The notes beneath the pieces were generated by a model. That model was not told the origin of the DNA, made no database searches, and was given only the letters and a program-made list of their open reading frames with translations. This document shows positions 1-6,591 of a stretch of 9,412 bases of DNA, in pieces. This DNA comes from an uncultured Oscillibacter sp. (lineage in GTDB: Bacteria > Bacillota > Clostridia > Oscillospirales > Oscillospiraceae). Position 1 is the first letter of the stretch. Each line of letters opens with the position of its first letter. The translations under genes and the position numbers were made by a program. Where the stretch lies: assembly GCA_948435975.1 (NCBI GenBank), contig CAOJHG010000049.1, forward strand, positions 1 to 9,412. Reading direction: 5' to 3'.

Positions 1-600
1 ATTGCGGAAATGGAAGAGTCCGTCCGCAACGCTGAAGCGGCCCTGGCGGAAAACGCGCTGCTTCACGAGCTGCTGAATCTTCGGGAGCAGCGGCGGGACC
101 TGAGCGACATTGAGGCCGCTATGGTCACAGAGCACTCTGTCACCAACTGGACCTCCTCCCTGACCTTGAACAAAGGCACCGCTCTGGGCGTGGAAGTGGG
201 GGACTGCGTGATTAACGAAACCGGAGCCTTGGTGGGCGTCGTCAGCCAGGCGGGAGTAAACTGGTCCACAGTGCTGACCTTGGTGGATACGGACACCTCT
301 TTAGGCGCACAGGTGTTCCGTACCAAGGATTTAGGCGTGGCGCAGGGCGATTTCTCTCTCATGGGCGGGAACCGTCTCCGTCTGGACTATCTTCCGGCCA
401 ATTGCCAGCTTCTCGTGGGCGACTTGGTTATGACCTCCGGCCTGGGCGGGTATTATCCTTCTGGACTGGTTATTGGCTCCATTGAGGAGATCCTGGTGGA
501 CGACTCCGGCGCCGCCTCTTACGCCATCATTGCCCCTGCTGTGGATTTCGATGCTTTGACAGAGGTCTTTGTCCTCAAGTCCTTCGAGATTGTCACTTAA
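1..600 (+). CDS. mreC: Rod shape-determining protein MreC (3' part, N-terminus outside window)
   Basis: MreC is a bitopic membrane protein whose extracytoplasmic part organises the elongasome, linking MreB/MreD with PBP2 for lateral wall synthesis. The reading frame is open from base 1 and ends at TAA 598-600, giving about 199 residues. The N-terminal cytoplasmic tail and membrane segment, roughly 70-90 residues by comparison with the family, lie outside the window. What remains starts in the Glu/Ala/Leu-rich coiled coil that precedes the beta domains. It then shows the typical MreC core: a W-S-S-x-L-x-L-N-K-G-T segment, the GALVGVVSQ turn, and near the C-terminus GDLVMTSGLGGYYPSGLVIG, which is close to a family signature. 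mreD follows after 57 nt and PBP2 after that, the classical mre order. An internal ATG at base 10 lies within the coiled coil and is not the real start. The family call is very secure. Confidence 0.94.
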   Translation: MAEMEESVRNAEAALAENALLHELLNLREQRRDLSDIEAAMVTEHSVTNWTSSLTLNKGTALGVEVGDCVINETGALVGVVSQAGVNWSTVLTLVDTDTSLGAQVFRTKDLGVAQGDFSLMGGNRLRLDYLPANCQLLVGDLVMTSGLGGYYPSGLVIGSIEEILVDDSGAASYAIIAPAVDFDALTEVFVLKSFEIVT

Positions 601-643
601 TCTTTTGAGGCTTTGGCACAGCCCCACGAAAATTCCCATTCCC

Positions 644-650
644 GGAGGTG
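644..650 (+). promoter_or_regulatory. Shine-Dalgarno site that decides the mreD start
   Basis: GGAGGTG is the only strong ribosome-binding sequence between mreC and mreD. An in-frame TGA at 649-651 overlaps it, so the mreD frame cannot begin earlier. With the usual spacing (8 nt after position 649) the in-frame codon is CTG at 658. The first conventional in-frame start, TTG at 682, is about 32 nt downstream, too far. The ATG at 671 is in another frame and meets TGA after four codons. Confidence 0.7.
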
Positions 651-657
651 AGGAACA

Positions 658-1170
658 CTGCTTGCCAGAAATGAAACAATTTTGAAATGGCTGCTTTACT
701 CCGCTGTTGCCGCCCTGTTCTTTCTGCTCCAGGGCGCACTGCTCCAGCGGGTGGAGATTTTGGGCGTGATCCCCTTTCTATATCCCCTGCTGGCGGCGGT
801 CCCGGCCACCTATGAGGGTTCTATCCCCGGCACCGTTTTCGCCACTGGCGTTGGTATCGTCTGCGACCTGCTCCTGCCAGGCCCCATCCCTTGTCTTCAC
901 ACCATGATTTTTCCCCTGGTGGGACTCTGCGCTGCTCTGATTTCTCAAAGTCTGCTTCCCGCCGGTTTCTTCTGCTCCCTGACCGCCGCCGCCGCCGCGT
1001 TTCTGCTGACGGACAGCTTTCACTGTTTAATCCTTTGGATGCAGGGAAAAGCGGCATGGGAAGCCGGGGCTCAGGTCATGGTCCGTGAGTTTTATATCAC
1101 TGCTCCCTTAACCATCCCTGTGACCATCGCTTACCGAAGGCTTTACCGCAGGACCCACCGGGACGATTGA
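658..1170 (+). CDS. mreD: Rod shape-determining protein MreD
   Basis: MreD is a small polytopic membrane protein of the elongasome and a partner of MreC. From the proposed CTG start the product has 170 residues, the usual MreD size, and is almost entirely hydrophobic. Probable membrane segments lie near residues 11-30, 37-51, 56-73, 80-98, 103-123 and 148-163, followed by a short basic cytoplasmic tail (YRRLYRRTHRDD). The Gly-rich helix ending in Asp around residues 58-71 (GTVFATGVGIVCDLL) matches the MreD G-x(n)-G-x(n)-D pattern. The CTG start is chosen because it has the right distance from the GGAGGTG at 644-650 and restores a polar N-terminus (LARNETILKW) before the first helix. The alternative TTG at 682 would cut into that helix border. 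Sequence conservation in MreD is low, so the call also leans on its place between mreC and PBP2. Confidence 0.88.
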   Translation: MLARNETILKWLLYSAVAALFFLLQGALLQRVEILGVIPFLYPLLAAVPATYEGSIPGTVFATGVGIVCDLLLPGPIPCLHTMIFPLVGLCAALISQSLLPAGFFCSLTAAAAAFLLTDSFHCLILWMQGKAAWEAGAQVMVREFYITAPLTIPVTIAYRRLYRRTHRDD

Positions 1171-1221
1171 CCTGCTCCTCTATGCTGCCCGCTCAATTTT
1201 CCCTGAAAGAAAGAGGTTTTC

Positions 1222-3420
1222 ATGGACCGCAAAGAAATGCAAAATGCACGGCTCTATTTTCTCCTGATTTTTATAGTGCTGCTCCCCCTGGTAATCTATC
1301 TGGGCGTGCTGTATGATACCCAAGTCATCCACTATGAGGACTACTCCGCAAGAGCCAGCCGTTCTATTGCCCGGCCGGAGAAGGTAGAGGCGTCCCGGGG
1401 CATCCTCACAGACCGGAACGGACGGGTCCTGGTGTCCAACCGCTCCACCTATGAGCTGACCTTTGATGCCAGCCTCCTCCCCTCCGGAAGCGATTCCAAC
1501 GACGCGATCCTCCGGCTGCTGGAGCTGTGTCAGTCCCAGGGGGTGTCCTGGAGCGACGCACTGCCTATTTCCCGCCACGCCCCCTATGTCTACACCCTCG
1601 AGACCCTGACCAACGCCCAGAAGAAGCGCTTCCTCGCCTATTTGAAGACGCTGCCCCTTTCCTATGACGCTCTGGGTGCATACCTCCTCCGCCATCCGGA
1701 ATTAACTGTTCAGGAAGAACCGCCGGAGGATCTGGAGGGTGAAGCAGCGTCCGAGACAACGCCAACGCCTGCGGAGCGGGGCCGGGCTTTGGTGGACCGC
1801 CTCCCCGCTGGAAACCTCACGGCTTCCCTCATGAATGACGCTGGCATCACCCCGGCTCAGCTTTTGAAAGAGATGCGCGGTACCCTCAAGATTCCTGAAA
1901 ACTACACCCAGGCTCAGGCCCGCTCTGTGCTGGGCATTCAATATGAGCTGAGTCTCCGGCGGCTGGACGACACCTATGAAACCTATGTTCTTGCCGATGA
2001 TATTGACACCGCATTCATCTCTATGCTCAGCGACGGAGATTATTTGGGGGCCAAGGTTACCCATTCCTCTGTTCGGGAGTACGGCACCGACTACGCCGCA
2101 CATATCCTGGGCTACATGGGCAACTTTGAGACCTGGGACGAATACAGCGCCGTCAAGGACCAGGGCTATGATTACAACGACTCCATCGGGCGGACCGGTG
2201 CGGAACGGGCGTTTGAGAACTATTTGAAAGGAACTGACGGCTACCGGATCGTGTCCACCAACAGCGAAGGAAAGATCACTGGTGAATACTACTCTGTAGA
2301 ACCGGAACCCGGCGGTATTGTGGAGCTGACCATCGACTTGGACTTCCAGCAGGCAGTTGAGGACATCTTGGCAGAGGCTGTGGAGCGGCTGAACGATACA
2401 GATTATGATGAGACCCGCGGCGCAGGAGCCGCTGTCATTAAGGTGGGCACCGGGGAAGTGCTGGCCCTGGCTTCTTATCCCACCTTTGAACTCTCCACCA
2501 TCCGGCAGAACATCGGCGAGCTGAATACGGACCCAGGACGGCCTATGTTCAACCGGGCTTCTATGGGCACTTATCCGCCAGGTTCCACGTTAAAGCCCTT
2601 TACCGCCATTGCCGCCCTGGAGCACGGGGTCACTACCTTGACGGAACGCATTCGGGACACCGGCACCTGGCGCTATCCCGGCGATGAGAAGAACAGCTAC
2701 GCTAACTGCTGGTATCACGCGGGTCACGGTTTTCAGAACATTGTTCAGGCTATTACCAACTCCTGCAACTACTTCTTTGCGGAAATGGGATACCGTATGG
2801 GTATGGATACGCTGCGGGAATATCTCACGATGTTCGGCCTGGGCCAGCCTACCGGCATTGAGATTGGTGAAAGAGCCGGTCTTCTGCCTGAGAACCCCGA
2901 GGGCCAGAACCAGGCTCCCTGGGCGGCGTTCGGCCAGTCCAGCCAGCTATATTCTCCTCTGCAATTGGCAAACTATGTTGCTACTCTGGTCTCTGGCGGC
3001 AGGCACTGTCAGGCGCACCTTCTGAAAGCCGCCAAGACCTATGACAACAGCGAGGTCATCGCCACAGGCAATACGGAACCGGTCAATATCATTCCCATAA
3101 GCGATGAAAACCTCCAGGCCGTGAAGCAGGGTATGCGGGGCCTGGTCACCACTGGCTCTCTGGCCTCCCATTTCCGGAACTGCGTAGTGACCGCCGGCGC
3201 AAAGACCGGTACTGCCCAGGTCTACAGCAATGTCAAAACCCACAGCGTCTTTGTCTGCTTCGCCCCTTACGAGGAACCAGAAATTGCCGTTGCGATTGCC
3301 ATTGAGCGAGGCGGCAGCGGTTCTATCCTGGCCTCCACCGGCGTCAACATCTTGAACGCCTATTTCACCCCTAAGGATGTGGATACTGTCATCACTGGGG
3401 AAAACCAGCTTCTCCCCTGA
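1222..3420 (+). CDS. mrdA: Penicillin-binding protein 2 (elongation transpeptidase, MrdA/PbpA type)
   Basis: This class B penicillin-binding protein is the D,D-transpeptidase that cross-links peptidoglycan with the RodA-MreCD elongasome, acting outside the membrane. It has 732 residues. A short basic N-terminus is followed by one membrane anchor (about 11-31), then the pedestal/dimerisation domain, including SRGILTDRNGRVLVSN near residue 60. The penicillin-binding domain follows, with all three catalytic motifs visible: Ser455-Thr-Leu-Lys458 (SxxK, nucleophile Ser455), Ser514-Cys-Asn516 (SxN) and Lys661-Thr-Gly663 (KTGTAQ). AAGAGG at 1211-1216 lies 6 nt before the ATG. Residues about 164-186 form an acidic Pro/Thr-rich stretch inside the non-catalytic part, which makes the protein somewhat longer than the roughly 630-residue Gram-negative PBP2. 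Its place after mreD favours the elongation role over a divisome PBP3/FtsI role. It lies 51 nt from mreD. Confidence 0.93.
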   Translation: MDRKEMQNARLYFLLIFIVLLPLVIYLGVLYDTQVIHYEDYSARASRSIARPEKVEASRGILTDRNGRVLVSNRSTYELTFDASLLPSGSDSNDAILRLLELCQSQGVSWSDALPISRHAPYVYTLETLTNAQKKRFLAYLKTLPLSYDALGAYLLRHPELTVQEEPPEDLEGEAASETTPTPAERGRALVDRLPAGNLTASLMNDAGITPAQLLKEMRGTLKIPENYTQAQARSVLGIQYELSLRRLDDTYETYVLADDIDTAFISMLSDGDYLGAKVTHSSVREYGTDYAAHILGYMGNFETWDEYSAVKDQGYDYNDSIGRTGAERAFENYLKGTDGYRIVSTNSEGKITGEYYSVEPEPGGIVELTIDLDFQQAVEDILAEAVERLNDTDYDETRGAGAAVIKVGTGEVLALASYPTFELSTIRQNIGELNTDPGRPMFNRASMGTYPPGSTLKPFTAIAALEHGVTTLTERIRDTGTWRYPGDEKNSYANCWYHAGHGFQNIVQAITNSCNYFFAEMGYRMGMDTLREYLTMFGLGQPTGIEIGERAGLLPENPEGQNQAPWAAFGQSSQLYSPLQLANYVATLVSGGRHCQAHLLKAAKTYDNSEVIATGNTEPVNIIPISDENLQAVKQGMRGLVTTGSLASHFRNCVVTAGAKTGTAQVYSNVKTHSVFVCFAPYEEPEIAVAIAIERGGSGSILASTGVNILNAYFTPKDVDTVITGENQLLP

Positions 3421-3473
3421 CCTTCTCCCCTTTCCGCTGGGGACCATTCCGAATCAACAAGGAGTTTTGCCAT

Positions 3474-5324
3474 ATGAGCAATGTGTTTAATTCCCGTTCT
3501 CCCCTTTATAAGATTCCCTTCGGCGCCGTGACCTGCGGAGAGCAAGTCGTCCTTACCTGCCGGCCTCTGGCGGCTGAAGGGTTTACGCATTGCTCTGTGC
3601 TTCTCACCCATGAATTTGCCGGGAAGCAGCAGGAGCTCGAACTCCCTTTCATCTCCATCCAGGAAGACCGGGCCTGCTTCTCCCTCTCTCTGTCCGCGCC
3701 GGAGGAATCGGACCTGCTGTGGTACTGCTTCCGGTTTTGGCGGGACGATGGCAGCGGCTGTTTCTACGACAAGACCGGCTACCGCTCCCTTGGTGCGCCG
3801 GAGTGCTGGCAGTTGACGGTTTACCAGGAGAGCGCCACGCCGGAATGGTTCGGGAGGGGCGTTACCTATCAAATCTTCCCGGACCGGTACTGCCGCCTTT
3901 CTGTTCCGGACCCTGCGGGGATGGTGGGCGACCGCTGGGTGCATGAATCCTGGACGGACCTCCCTGCCTGGCAGCCGGAAAATGGGGAAATCAAGAACCG
4001 GGACTTTTTCGGAGGCTCTCTGGCTGGCATTACCGCTCATCTGGACGATCTCTTTTCCATGGGCGTTTCCACACTGTATCTCTGTCCAATTTTTGAATCT
4101 GCCTCCAATCATCGATACAACACAGCGGATTATACGAAGATTGACCCCATGCTTGGCAGCGAGGAGGATTTTCGAGAGCTCTGCGCCCAGGCCCGGAAAC
4201 GGGATATGCGGGTGATTTTGGACGGTGTTTTCAACCACACCGGCTCCCAGAGCATCTACTTCAACGCCGACGGGTTCTATCCTACCGTTGGCGCGGCCCA
4301 GAGTCAGGACAGTCCCTGCTATGACTGGTTCTCCTTTTCCTCCTGGCCGGACCGCTATGACTCCTGGTGGGGCATTTACACCCTTCCAAGCGTGCGGGAG
4401 GACTGCCCCAGCTATGTAGACTACATGGTTGAGGCTGATGATTCCATCGTCCGGCGCTGGCTGCGGGCGGGGGCCTCCGGCTGGCGGCTGGATGTGGCGG
4501 ACGAGCTTCCCGATCAATTCATCGAGAAGATTCGTACCGCCGTGGAGGAGACCGATCCAGAGGCCATGGTGATTGGCGAGGTCTGGGAGGACGCCAGCAA
4601 CAAAATCTCCTACTCCCAGCGCCGCCGGTATCTTCTGGGGCGAGAGCTTCACGGCGTGATGAATTATCCCTTCCGCACGGCCCTTTTGTCTTATCTTTTG
4701 GGCGGGTCTGCTGAAAATTTTCAGGAAAGCATGGAGACCCTGCGGGAGAATTATCCCCCTGCCGCGTTCCACTCCCTCATGAATTTTCTGGGGACGCATG
4801 ACACACCCCGCATTCTGACACTGCTCAGCGGCCTTTCTCTGCCAGAGGACCGAAACGCACTGTCCACCTTCCATCTCTCTCCGGAGGCCCGGTTTTTGGG
4901 TATCGCCCGGGTCCGGCTGGCCGCGGCGGTGCTGTTTACCTTCCCAGGCTCTCCCATGGTTTACTATGGGGACGAGGCAGGCATGGAGGGCGGCGGCGAC
5001 CCCTTCAACCGCGGCGGCTATCCCTGGGGCCAGGAGGAGCACACGCTTTTGGACTGGTTCACCCGCCTGGGCACGCTTCGAAAGGAAAGGCGCTCCTTGC
5101 AGCGGGGCGAGCTGCTCTGGCGGGGTGCAGATGGTCCCCTGCTGCTCTATTCCCGGGAGATTCCAGGAGAGAAAACCCTGACGGTCATCAATGCCGGGGC
5201 GGAACAGCGGGAAATCACTCTGCCGCTCCCCTACCGGAATCTGCTTTCCAACCACACGCCTCCCGCCGGAAAGCTGATTCTCCCCTCGTACAGCGCCTAT
5301 ATACTGGGCTTCGACGAACCATAA
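3474..5324 (+). CDS. GH13 alpha-glycosidase, neopullulanase/cyclomaltodextrinase-like
   Basis: This is a predicted cytoplasmic alpha-glucan hydrolase acting on alpha-1,4 (and possibly alpha-1,6) linkages of maltodextrins, cyclodextrins or pullulan. The 616-residue product has no signal peptide. Residues about 1-120 form a beta-rich N-terminal domain resembling the CBM34-type domain of this group. The (beta/alpha)8 catalytic domain starts at GVTYQIFPDRY near residue 130. GH13 conserved regions are all present: region I DGVFNH (250-255), region II GWRLDVAD with nucleophile Asp340, region III IGEVWED with acid/base Glu369, and region IV GTHDTPR with transition-state Asp443. A C-terminal beta domain follows from about residue 530. 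AAGGAG at 3459-3464 precedes the ATG by 9 nt. The 53-nt gap after PBP2 suggests co-transcription, although the function is unrelated to wall synthesis. The stop codon is one base before a parS site. Exact substrate cannot be read from sequence; a related subfamily (maltogenic amylase) is possible. Confidence 0.9.
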   Translation: MSNVFNSRSPLYKIPFGAVTCGEQVVLTCRPLAAEGFTHCSVLLTHEFAGKQQELELPFISIQEDRACFSLSLSAPEESDLLWYCFRFWRDDGSGCFYDKTGYRSLGAPECWQLTVYQESATPEWFGRGVTYQIFPDRYCRLSVPDPAGMVGDRWVHESWTDLPAWQPENGEIKNRDFFGGSLAGITAHLDDLFSMGVSTLYLCPIFESASNHRYNTADYTKIDPMLGSEEDFRELCAQARKRDMRVILDGVFNHTGSQSIYFNADGFYPTVGAAQSQDSPCYDWFSFSSWPDRYDSWWGIYTLPSVREDCPSYVDYMVEADDSIVRRWLRAGASGWRLDVADELPDQFIEKIRTAVEETDPEAMVIGEVWEDASNKISYSQRRRYLLGRELHGVMNYPFRTALLSYLLGGSAENFQESMETLRENYPPAAFHSLMNFLGTHDTPRILTLLSGLSLPEDRNALSTFHLSPEARFLGIARVRLAAAVLFTFPGSPMVYYGDEAGMEGGGDPFNRGGYPWGQEEHTLLDWFTRLGTLRKERRSLQRGELLWRGADGPLLLYSREIPGEKTLTVINAGAEQREITLPLPYRNLLSNHTPPAGKLILPSYSAYILGFDEP

Positions 5325-5325
5325 A

Positions 5326-5341
5326 TGTTTCACGTGGAACA
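5326..5341 (-). promoter_or_regulatory. parS: parS site 1 (ParB-binding centromere element, one-base asymmetric)
   Basis: The + strand reads TGTTTCACGTGGAACA. Read on the other strand it is TGTTCCACGTGAAACA, which satisfies the degenerate Bacillus-type consensus TGTTNCACGTGAAACA. It begins one base after the stop codon of the GH13 gene and lies upstream of that gene's terminator, so it is probably transcribed in the 3' untranslated region. Confidence 0.88.
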
Positions 5342-5358
5342 TTCGCATCAATGAGGCA

Positions 5359-5425
5359 GGCTGCCGTGGCGTTCTCCTCTACAGGATTGACTGTAGAGCG
5401 GCGCTCATGGCAGCCCGCTTTTTTT
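5359..5425 (+). terminator. Intrinsic terminator of the mreC-mreD-PBP2-GH13 run
   Basis: A long interrupted hairpin has an outer stem GGCTGCC (5359-5365) with GGCAGCC (5409-5415) and a perfect 8-bp inner stem CTCTACAG (5377-5384) with CTGTAGAG (5391-5398) around the loop GATTGA. Some further pairs, including G-U, lie between these stems. Seven T residues follow at 5419-5425. This is the only convincing terminator seen after mreC, which supports one long transcript ending here. Confidence 0.85.
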
Positions 5426-5493
5426 CTCTCCAGATATTTACCCCACCCTGCTTCTCATGCGGCTTTGTCTATTCCTCCGATTTTTCCGAATGG

Positions 5494-5509
5494 TGTTTCA
5501 CGTGAAACA
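5494..5509. promoter_or_regulatory. parS: parS site 2 (perfect palindrome), upstream of the parA promoter
   Basis: TGTTTCACGTGAAACA is the full 16-bp palindromic parS sequence recognised by ParB/Spo0J in Firmicutes. It ends 29 nt upstream of the -35 element of the parA promoter, so ParB bound here could spread over the promoter and adjust parAB expression; that regulatory role is inference. Confidence 0.95.
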
Positions 5510-5538
5510 TTCTTTTTCATGATTTTTTCTATTTTCTC

Positions 5539-5567
5539 TTGCAACACTGGAGAAGCCTTGTTATAAT
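5539..5567 (+). promoter_or_regulatory. Sigma-A type promoter for parA-parB
   Basis: TTGCAA (5539-5544) and TATAAT (5562-5567) are separated by exactly 17 nt. The -10 is perfect and the -35 matches TTGACA at four of six positions. The preceding 25 nt are strongly T-rich, as in an UP element. Transcription would begin near 5574 and leave a leader of about 93 nt before the parA GTG. Confidence 0.82.
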
Positions 5568-5615
5568 GATGCTTAACTTGTGCGTTCATTTTATTGTATT
5601 TAATGTGTATGCGGC

Positions 5616-5651
5616 CCGGACCGGCCTTCATCTGTCGGCCGGAGGCTCCGG
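5616..5651 (+). other. Leader hairpin just upstream of the parA ribosome-binding site
   Basis: CCGGCC (5621-5626) pairs with GGCCGG (5637-5642) around a 10-nt loop. CCGGA (5616-5620) can pair with TCCGG (5647-5651), leaving a 4-nt bulge at 5643-5646. The structure ends a few bases before the weak Shine-Dalgarno AGGTG at 5657-5661. It also ties up GGAGG at 5641-5645, which is too far from the start to serve as the ribosome-binding site. No T-run follows, so it is not a terminator. A role in translation or RNA stability is only a suggestion. Confidence 0.45.
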
Positions 5652-5666
5652 AAAGTAGGTGTTTCT

Positions 5667-6431
5667 GTGTCGAAAACCATTGCAATCGTAAATCAAAAGG
5701 GCGGCGTTGGCAAGACAACTACCTGTGTCAACCTGGCCGCTGCTCTGACGGAAGCGGGTCAGAGGGTGCTCCTCTGCGATTTTGACCCCCAGGCAAACGC
5801 GACCTCCGGTATGGGGGTGGACAAAACAGTTTCCAAAGGCGTCTATACCGCTCTCATCGGCGAGGCTCCTACCAGTGAGGCGGTGGTACATACCCGTTAT
5901 GGGGACGTGCTTCCCTCCAATAAAGCGCTGGCTGGAGCGGGCGTGGAATTGATTTCGATGGACCGGCGGGAATTTCTGCTCCGGGACGCATTGGAGAGCC
6001 AGAGGGAACATTACGATTTCATTTTGATTGACTGCCCTCCCTCCCTGGAGCTGCTGACGCTGAACGCCCTCTGCGCTTCGGACGCCATCCTGGTGCCGGT
6101 GCAGTGCGAGTATTTTGCGCTGGAAGGACTTTCCGACCTGATGAACACCGTTCGTCTGGTCCGCCGGTCCCTCAATACCGCGCTGGAACTGGAGGGGGTG
6201 CTGCTTACCATGTACGATGGGCGTACAAATCTGGCCCTCCAAGTGGCGGAGGAAGTGAAGCACTATTTCCCCGGGAAGGTCTATGCCTCTGTCATTCCCC
6301 GGAACGTCCGGCTTTCGGAGGCGCCCAGTCACGGAAAGCCTATCAGCGCTTACGACCGGGCTTCCCGGGGTGCCGACGCTTATTCCGCTTTTGCTGCAGA
6401 GTTTTTGAAACGGCAAAGCGGGGAAAGCTAA
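5667..6431 (+). CDS. parA: Chromosome-partitioning ATPase ParA (Soj)
   Basis: ParA/Soj is a deviant Walker-A ATPase. It dimerises on ATP binding, coats the nucleoid non-specifically, and moves ParB-parS complexes; in Bacillus it also modulates DnaA. The product has 254 residues, typical of the short chromosomal form without an N-terminal helix-turn-helix. The deviant P-loop is KGGVGKTT with signature Lys11 and catalytic-loop Lys16. Walker A' follows as CDFDPQANAT (Asp38, Asp40), and Walker B as FILIDCPPS with Asp122. The C-terminal SVIPRNVRLSEAPSHGKPI segment is a Soj hallmark. The start is GTG at 5667, since the recognisable N-terminus SKTIAIVNQKGG begins there; the ribosome-binding site AGGTG (5657-5661) is weak and 5 nt away. 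A promoter lies at 5539-5567, and parB follows after 160 nt. Confidence 0.97.
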   Translation: MSKTIAIVNQKGGVGKTTTCVNLAAALTEAGQRVLLCDFDPQANATSGMGVDKTVSKGVYTALIGEAPTSEAVVHTRYGDVLPSNKALAGAGVELISMDRREFLLRDALESQREHYDFILIDCPPSLELLTLNALCASDAILVPVQCEYFALEGLSDLMNTVRLVRRSLNTALELEGVLLTMYDGRTNLALQVAEEVKHYFPGKVYASVIPRNVRLSEAPSHGKPISAYDRASRGADAYSAFAAEFLKRQSGES

Positions 6432-6435
6432 GGGT

Positions 6436-6490
6436 GTTCCGGAAAATGCGGCGGGATCTCTGCTTTTTGCGGTAAAATCCCGCCTGGAAC
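6436..6490 (+). other. Hairpin 1 in the parA-parB spacer
   Basis: GGCGGGAT (6450-6457) and ATCCCGCC (6477-6484) form a perfect 8-bp stem with a 19-nt loop. GTTCC (6436-6440) and GGAAC (6486-6490) can add an outer 5-bp stem across an asymmetric internal loop. No T-run follows, so full termination is unlikely. It begins 5 nt after the parA stop. Confidence 0.55.
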
Positions 6491-6505
6491 GGCAAACAAA
6501 CCATG

Positions 6506-6548
6506 GCCGCTTCTCTCCTGCATCAAGAGGGAGCGGCAGCAGTGCTGC
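6506..6548 (+). other. Hairpins 2 and 3 in the parA-parB spacer
   Basis: GCCGCT (6506-6511) pairs with AGCGGC (6532-6537), and the pyrimidine run after it pairs partly with GAGGG (6527-6531), giving a stem of about 11 bp with one bulge and a loop centred on 6518-6526. A third inverted repeat, GCAGC-AGT-GCTGC (6536-6548), overlaps the second stem by two bases, so the two are mutually exclusive in part. They lie upstream of the parB ribosome-binding site AAAGGAG (6576-6582). Confidence 0.45.
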
Positions 6549-6591
6549 GGGACCGTGAACGGCGGCATCCGCATGAAAGGAGCGTTTTTCC

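Larger units (their letters stand above)
5325..5666. other. 342-nt intergenic control region between the GH13 gene and parA
   Basis: This stretch encodes no credible protein. In order it holds a parS site, a long intrinsic terminator, a T-rich segment, a second parS site, an AT-rich block, a sigma-A promoter and a hairpin-bearing leader for parA, each listed separately. It is visibly richer in A/T than the flanking genes. I saw no DnaA-box cluster in it (no TTATCCACA), so nothing here marks the replication origin itself. Confidence 0.8.

Noticed and set aside
3421..3473. TCCCC/GGGGA inverted repeat between PBP2 and the GH13 gene as a terminator
   Set aside because: The stem is only 5 bp and no T-run follows, so it gives no real evidence for ending transcription there.
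3360..5351. 663-codon open frame on the - strand opposite the GH13 gene
   Set aside because: It is longer than the real gene but mirrors it. The + strand shows every GH13 catalytic motif and a good ribosome-binding site, while the antisense product has no recognisable domain and no ribosome-binding site. Its first residues are simply translated parS. GC-rich coding sequence often leaves the opposite strand free of stops.
5351..5566. 71-codon ORF between the GH13 gene and parA
   Set aside because: It spans a terminator hairpin, a parS site and the parA promoter, has no ribosome-binding site and no protein-like composition.
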